Positions 13,543 to 16,737 of a DNA stretch of 16,737 nucleotides are shown in pieces. Both the position numbers and the translations under genes were made by a program. Each line of letters begins with the position of its first letter. Position 1 is the first letter of the stretch. A model generated the notes under the pieces. The model did no database searches and was not told the origin of the DNA. It was given only the letters and a program-made list of their open reading frames with translations. The DNA comes from MGOM01 sp035455265 (GTDB lineage: Bacteria > Chloroflexota > Anaerolineae > Anaerolineales > E44-bin32): NCBI GenBank assembly GCA_035455265.1, contig DATIFK010000087.1:1-16737 (forward strand). The letters are read 5' to 3'.

Positions 13543-13571
13543 TTGCACCCCTCGAAGAAGCGCCCTATAAT
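13543..13571 (+). promoter_or_regulatory. Promoter of the SPFH cassette
   Basis: TTGCAC at 13543-13548, a 17-nt spacer and a perfect TATAAT at 13566-13571 form a plausible sigma-70-type promoter. The predicted start near 13578 gives a leader of about 31 nt that contains the ribosome site GGAGGA at 13599-13604. No alternative sigma-factor motif is visible. Confidence 0.6.
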
Positions 13572-13608
13572 GTTCTTCAGCGTGCAACGACGCCGCACGG
13601 AGGAACGC

Positions 13609-14133
13609 ATGACCAGCTCTGTGGATCCGATGGGAAAGGTCACGGAGGGCAAGGACCTCCTGGGCAAAATCCGCAAATTCCTATCCGGATTTCTCGGCTA
13701 CATCCAGCGTGAGGATCGCCGGGAAGCCGACAAGATCCTGCGCGAGACGATCGCCCTTCGCTACGAAGCCCAATGGGCCCGCGTCTCGGCCCTGCAGCGA
13801 CAGCTCATCGCCGGCGGCCAGCTGGAGTCGGTCGATGACCTGGAGGCCGCCGCCATCAAGCTGCGGGGCTTCATCGATCGCATCAAGGGGGCGTCGTACG
13901 GATACGCCGGTTTCTTCGACGCCGTCCGCATCAACCAGAGCGAGCTGGACAAGATCTACGCCTACGACCTGGCCCTTCTCGAGAACGCGGAGAACCTGAC
14001 CCATGCCGTGGACAACGTCGAGACATCGATCGGGTCCGACGGCCTTCCCGCCGCCATCCGCAACCTGGTGACGCTGAGCCAGGAGGCGGTCGACGCCTAC
14101 GACCGGCGCGACGAGGTCCTCCTGTCGGTCTGA
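13609..14133 (+). CDS. Helical protein of unknown function, partner of SPFH protein
   Basis: A 174-residue, soluble, probably all-helical protein that I do not recognise. Residues 15-35 (KDLLGKIRKFLSGFLGYIQRE) form an amphipathic stretch that might touch membranes. Residues 36-70 are highly charged (REDRREADKILRETIALRYEAQWARV), and residues 113-165 (LDKIYAYDLALLENAENLTHAVDNVETSI) look like a coiled coil. There is no signal peptide or transmembrane segment. The ATG at 13609 is preceded by GGAGGA with a 4-nt spacer, and a 5' extension lacks a ribosome site. The SPFH gene starts 24 nt downstream of the stop and has its own Shine-Dalgarno. The operon layout recalls helical proteins placed next to YdjI/SPFH genes in PspA-type membrane-stress loci; this is only an analogy. 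Confidence 0.75.
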   Translation: MTSSVDPMGKVTEGKDLLGKIRKFLSGFLGYIQREDRREADKILRETIALRYEAQWARVSALQRQLIAGGQLESVDDLEAAAIKLRGFIDRIKGASYGYAGFFDAVRINQSELDKIYAYDLALLENAENLTHAVDNVETSIGSDGLPAAIRNLVTLSQEAVDAYDRRDEVLLSV

Positions 14134-14156
14134 GGCACCCCCAAGGAGCAACGACC

Positions 14157-15188
14157 ATGGCCCGAGTCTTCGACGTTATCGAGTATCCGAACGAAATGCG
14201 GGACGAGATCGTCCATCGCTTCCCGGAGAGCGGGGCCGGGGATTTCCGCATCGGTTCCCAGGTGATCGTCCGCGAGGCGCAGGCGGCGGTCTTCTTCCGC
14301 GACGGCAAGGCGCTCGATACCTTCAAGGCCGGCCGCCACACCATCACGACGGCCAATGTCCCGTACCTGATCGACCTGATCGGGAAGGCCTTCAACGAGC
14401 GCTCACCGTTCACCGCCGAGGTCTTCTTCGTCTCGCTGCGCGAGTTCACCGATCAGAAGTGGGGAACGCCGCAGCCGATCATCGTGCGCAACCCGGGCAT
14501 GGCGCTGGGTGTGGCGCTGCTGCAGGGCTACGGGACGTACTCCTTCGTCGTGTCCGACCCGCAGCAGTTCGTCGTCCAGGTCGTCGGCACGACCGGGAAC
14601 TACAAGACATCCGACATCCAGGCCCGGCTGCGGGCGATGCTGCTGTCGAAGCTCCAGGACCTGCTGGGCGAGACGACCAAGGCGAAGGATGTCCCCCAGC
14701 TCATTGGGCTGGTCGAAGAGATCGGCGCCGGCGTGAGGGCCAAGGGCCAGGACGACTTCAAGGCTCTCGGGCTGACCCTCAAGTCCTTCTACGTCGAGAG
14801 CCTCAAGCCCTCCGACAAGTCGGCCGAGGAGCTGCGGGCGATGGGCATGCTGGACGTCCAGACGTACACACAACTCCAGGCCGCCGACGCGATGCGGGAT
14901 GCGGCCCAGAACCCGTCTGGCGGCGCTGGGCTGACCGCCGGGATCGGCGCCGGCATGGGGATCGGCAACGTGCTGAGCCAGTCGCTATCGGGAATGCAGG
15001 CCGGTGGAGCCAAGCCGGGCACGACCGAGATCCCATCCGTCATGACACCTTCCGAGGCCGCTCAGATGCTGCGGGTCTCCGAAGAGGATGTGCTTGCGGC
15101 GATCAAAGACAAGTCGCTGAAGGCCAAGAAGATCGGGGATTCCTACCGGATCAGCAAGGAAGCCCTCGAAGAGTATCTCAAGGGCTGA
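14157..15188 (+). CDS. SPFH/Band-7 protein fused to an excisionase-type HTH
   Basis: A 343-residue protein. Residues about 26-215 are an SPFH (stomatin/prohibitin/flotillin, YdjI-like) domain: GDFRIGSQVIVREAQAAVFFRDGKALDTFKAGRHTI, then RNPGMALGVALLQGYGTYSFVVSDPQQFVV and LTLKSFYVESLKPSD. A helical segment QLQAADAMRDAAQ ends near 252. A glycine-rich linker (GGAGLTAGIGAGMGIG) reaches about 270. Residues 296-343 (MTPSEAAQMLRVSEEDVLAAIK, then GDSYRISKEALEEYL) match the HTH_17/excisionase winged-helix pattern. YdjI-type SPFH proteins more often end in zinc ribbons, so this tail is unusual. There is no transmembrane segment. The ATG at 14157 has AAGGAG 8 nt before it (14143-14148). DNA binding by the tail is possible but could instead be protein binding. 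Confidence 0.88.
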   Translation: MARVFDVIEYPNEMRDEIVHRFPESGAGDFRIGSQVIVREAQAAVFFRDGKALDTFKAGRHTITTANVPYLIDLIGKAFNERSPFTAEVFFVSLREFTDQKWGTPQPIIVRNPGMALGVALLQGYGTYSFVVSDPQQFVVQVVGTTGNYKTSDIQARLRAMLLSKLQDLLGETTKAKDVPQLIGLVEEIGAGVRAKGQDDFKALGLTLKSFYVESLKPSDKSAEELRAMGMLDVQTYTQLQAADAMRDAAQNPSGGAGLTAGIGAGMGIGNVLSQSLSGMQAGGAKPGTTEIPSVMTPSEAAQMLRVSEEDVLAAIKDKSLKAKKIGDSYRISKEALEEYLKG

Positions 15189-15207
15189 TCCGAAGACGCA
15201 CCCTGAC

Positions 15208-15242
15208 GACGCCGGCCCTCCGTTTCGCGGAGGGCCGGCGTC
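15208..15242 (+). terminator. Strong hairpin terminator, probably bidirectional
   Basis: A perfect 15-bp stem (15208-15222 with 15228-15242) closes a TTTCG loop. It is followed by TTGCGTT rather than a clean T-run. It begins 20 nt after the SPFH stop and lies 24 nt beyond the end of the converging NERD-like gene, so it can serve both operons. Confidence 0.8.
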
Positions 15243-15265
15243 TTGCGTTCCGGGAAGCCGAGCCG

Positions 15266-15958
15266 TCAGGCGGGCTGCGGCGGGAAGCGGGCGGTCACAA
15301 CCGCCATCTCCGCACCGGTGGGGGAGGGGCGGCGTGGCAGTCGGCGGACCAACTCCTTCAGTTTCTTCACGTGGACGGCGGGAGGCGACGAGCCTTCGGC
15401 CTCGACGCGTGTCCCTTCGCTCAGGAACACCAGCATCGGGGTCACCGTCCACTCCGGGTGCTCCGGCGACAATCTGGCCAGCTTCCGCTCCAACCGCGCG
15501 ACGGCCGCCTGCGCCTCGTCGGCAAGGCCGGCCATCTCGCGACGCTTGCCGTGGAGTTGTCCCTTTCGGTAGCCGGTGATCCACCACCGCCCGTCCTCGT
15601 GCTCCACCAGGCCGACATCGTTGCGGGGCACCAGCGCCACGATCCCGGGCGGGCCGAAGAGCACGTGCTGTGTCCCCAGGAGAAAGTGGCACAGGGTGTA
15701 GCGGCCGTCCAGGCCCTTGAGGGCCTCGTCCAGCATCAGATCCGCCCGGCCACGCTTGTTCCAGCGCGTCATGTAGATCGAACCGGCCTGGGACATGGCC
15801 ATGCCGATCAGCGAGAACGGCAGGATGACGCCGATAGAGGTTGGTCGAATCAGGGAGGCGATCAACGCCAGGACGAGGATGCCGAGGCCGCCAAAGGAAA
15901 GGACGCGCCCCGCGAGCGTGTTGCGCCGGATGAGACGGTTGTGTGTGTAATGGATCAT
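15266..15958 (-). CDS. Two-TM protein with degenerate NERD-like domain
   Basis: A 230-residue protein. Two hydrophobic helices lie at residues about 18-36 and 41-63, so the rest is probably cytoplasmic. Residues about 71-125 (ADLMLDEALKGLDGRYTLCHFLL, then TQHVLFGPPGIVALVPRNDVG) follow the outline of NERD nuclease-like domains. However, the expected IDH and E-x-K catalytic positions read TQH and V-P-R, so nuclease activity is unlikely. A charged helical stretch (ADEAQAAVARLERKLARL) follows. The ATG at 15958 overlaps the fabF stop by 4 nt (ATGA). A longer upstream extension is a shadow of fabF and rejected. It is probably expressed with fabF; the function is unknown. Confidence 0.65.
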   Translation of the reverse strand: MIHYTHNRLIRRNTLAGRVLSFGGLGILVLALIASLIRPTSIGVILPFSLIGMAMSQAGSIYMTRWNKRGRADLMLDEALKGLDGRYTLCHFLLGTQHVLFGPPGIVALVPRNDVGLVEHEDGRWWITGYRKGQLHGKRREMAGLADEAQAAVARLERKLARLSPEHPEWTVTPMLVFLSEGTRVEAEGSSPPAVHVKKLKELVRRLPRRPSPTGAEMAVVTARFPPQPA

Positions 15959-16737
15959 TCGCTGTCCACGCGTTGGAGGATGAGGCAGGCGTTCTGGCCG
16001 CCAAGCCCGAAGGAATTGGAGAGCACCGTCGAAACCTGCAGCCGGCGCGCGGCGTTGGGCACGTAGTCCAGGTCGCATGCCGGATCGGGGAATTCGTAGT
16101 TGATCGTCGGGTGGATTATGCCGCGCTCGATCGTCAGGCACCCGACGGCCGCCTCGATCGCTCCCGAAGCGCCCAGGGTGTGGCCCAGCATCGACTTCGT
16201 CGAGGAGATCGGGATGGCGTAGGCCCGATCGCCGAAGACGCGCTTGATGGCGGCCGTCTCGACGGCGTCGTTGATCGGAGTCGACGTGCCGTGAGCGTTG
16301 ATGTAGTCGATGCCGGATGGATCCAGGCCGGCGTCGCGCAGGGCCATCCCCATGGTGCGGGCGGGGGCCTCGGCCGACGGGTCGAGGGAGGCCACGTGGT
16401 AGGCGTCGCCCGAGCTGGCGTAGCCGAGGACCTCCGCCAGGATGCGGGCGCCGCGGGCACGGGCATGCTCGAGGGACTCGAGGACCAGGCAGGCGGCCGC
16501 CTCCGAGAAAACGAACCCCTCGCGGTGCGCGTCGAACGGCCGAGAGGCGCGCTCGGGCGCGTCGTCGTAGCTTGTCGGCAAGGCGCGCATCGCGGCGAAG
16601 CCGCCCAGCGTATAGTCGCGGATCAGCGCCTCGGCCCCACCGGCCAGCATGACGTCCGCCCGGCCGTGGCGAATTGCCAGGGCCGCTTCGCCCACGGCCT
16701 GCGTCCCCGCCGCGCAGGCCGTGGTGATGGTGCTGTT
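15955..16737 (-). CDS. fabF: Beta-ketoacyl-ACP synthase II (C-terminal part)
   Basis: The C-terminal 260 residues of a KAS II condensing enzyme; the N-terminus lies beyond the right edge. It elongates acyl-ACP with malonyl-ACP in fatty acid synthesis. The catalytic cysteine is C8 of the visible part in TTACAAGTQA. The two histidines are H149 in NAHGTSTPIND and H186 in STKSMLGHTLGASG, with the conserved lysine K181. Spacings C-H 141 and H-H 37 are close to those of E. coli FabF. SNSFGLGGQNACLIL near the end completes the family signature. The active site is intact. The stop overlaps the start of the NERD-like gene by 4 nt. FabB or a polyketide-type KAS is less likely, given FabF-like NDAVET and YEFPDPACDLDYVPN. 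Confidence 0.93.
   Translation of the reverse strand, partial: NSTITTACAAGTQAVGEAALAIRHGRADVMLAGGAEALIRDYTLGGFAAMRALPTSYDDAPERASRPFDAHREGFVFSEAAACLVLESLEHARARGARILAEVLGYASSGDAYHVASLDPSAEAPARTMGMALRDAGLDPSGIDYINAHGTSTPINDAVETAAIKRVFGDRAYAIPISSTKSMLGHTLGASGAIEAAVGCLTIERGIIHPTINYEFPDPACDLDYVPNAARRLQVSTVLSNSFGLGGQNACLILQRVDSE

Noticed and set aside
13501..13608. tRNA or small structured RNA gene in the gap before the SPFH cassette
   Set aside because: No cloverleaf, no T-loop GGTTCRA-type sequence and no long conserved stem beyond the repeats.
14459..16066. 535-codon plus-strand frame across the SPFH gene, terminator and NERD-like gene
   Set aside because: It runs through the SPFH gene out of frame, through a perfect terminator hairpin, and then antisense to two genes. 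No domain is recognisable.

Overview
This is a GC-rich bacterial chromosomal window with almost no non-coding space. It carries 20 protein genes (two cut by the window edges) and no rRNA, tRNA, CRISPR array or insertion sequence that I can see. The gene set is mostly housekeeping: scpB-rluB, sucCD, rsmD, a class II aldolase, fabF, a UXS-like epimerase and GtrA. Together with many ATGA/GTGA stop-start overlaps, frequent GTG starts, and an RsmD carrying APPQ instead of a (D/N)PP(Y/F) motif, it suggests a Chloroflexota (Anaerolineae-like) genome. That assignment is inferred from family recall; no marker RNA is present.

Layout. (1) 1-1336, minus strand: a small repeat-bearing hypothetical protein, a hotdog acyl-CoA thioesterase and a magnesium-chelatase-I-type AAA+ ATPase running off the left edge. 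The three genes overlap by 1-4 nt and follow a perfect TATAAT box at 1377-1372. (2) 1498-5134, minus strand: a small lipoprotein-like protein, a lipoprotein with DUF348, G5 and beta-propeller parts, a UDP-glucuronate-decarboxylase-like epimerase and a GtrA flippase-like protein. This is a cell-envelope and glycan group. (3) 5212-10501, plus strand: scpB, rluB, sucC, sucD, a TPR protein, a uroporphyrinogen-decarboxylase-family protein and rsmD, in one tightly packed array with four 4-nt overlaps. (4) 10533-13346, minus strand: a long-form class II aldolase, a Nudix hydrolase and an internally duplicated membrane protein. (5) 13609-15188, plus strand: a two-gene cassette with its own promoter and a strong terminator, made of an all-helical protein and an SPFH/Band-7 protein fused to an excisionase-type helix-turn-helix. 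(6) 15266-16737, minus strand: fabF (cut at the right edge), followed by a two-TM protein with a degenerate NERD-like domain.

The best candidate for something under-described is the SPFH-HTH cassette and the divergent region in front of it. That region (13421-13508) holds tandem 37-bp repeats at a 43-bp period whose arms can pair in mutually exclusive ways and which carry promoter-like hexamers. Second-line items are the internally duplicated membrane protein, the G5/propeller lipoprotein beside the sugar-nucleotide genes, and the fusion of chromosome-segregation, ribosome-modification and TCA-cycle genes into one overlapping operon. Nothing here looks like a defence island, phage or mobile element.
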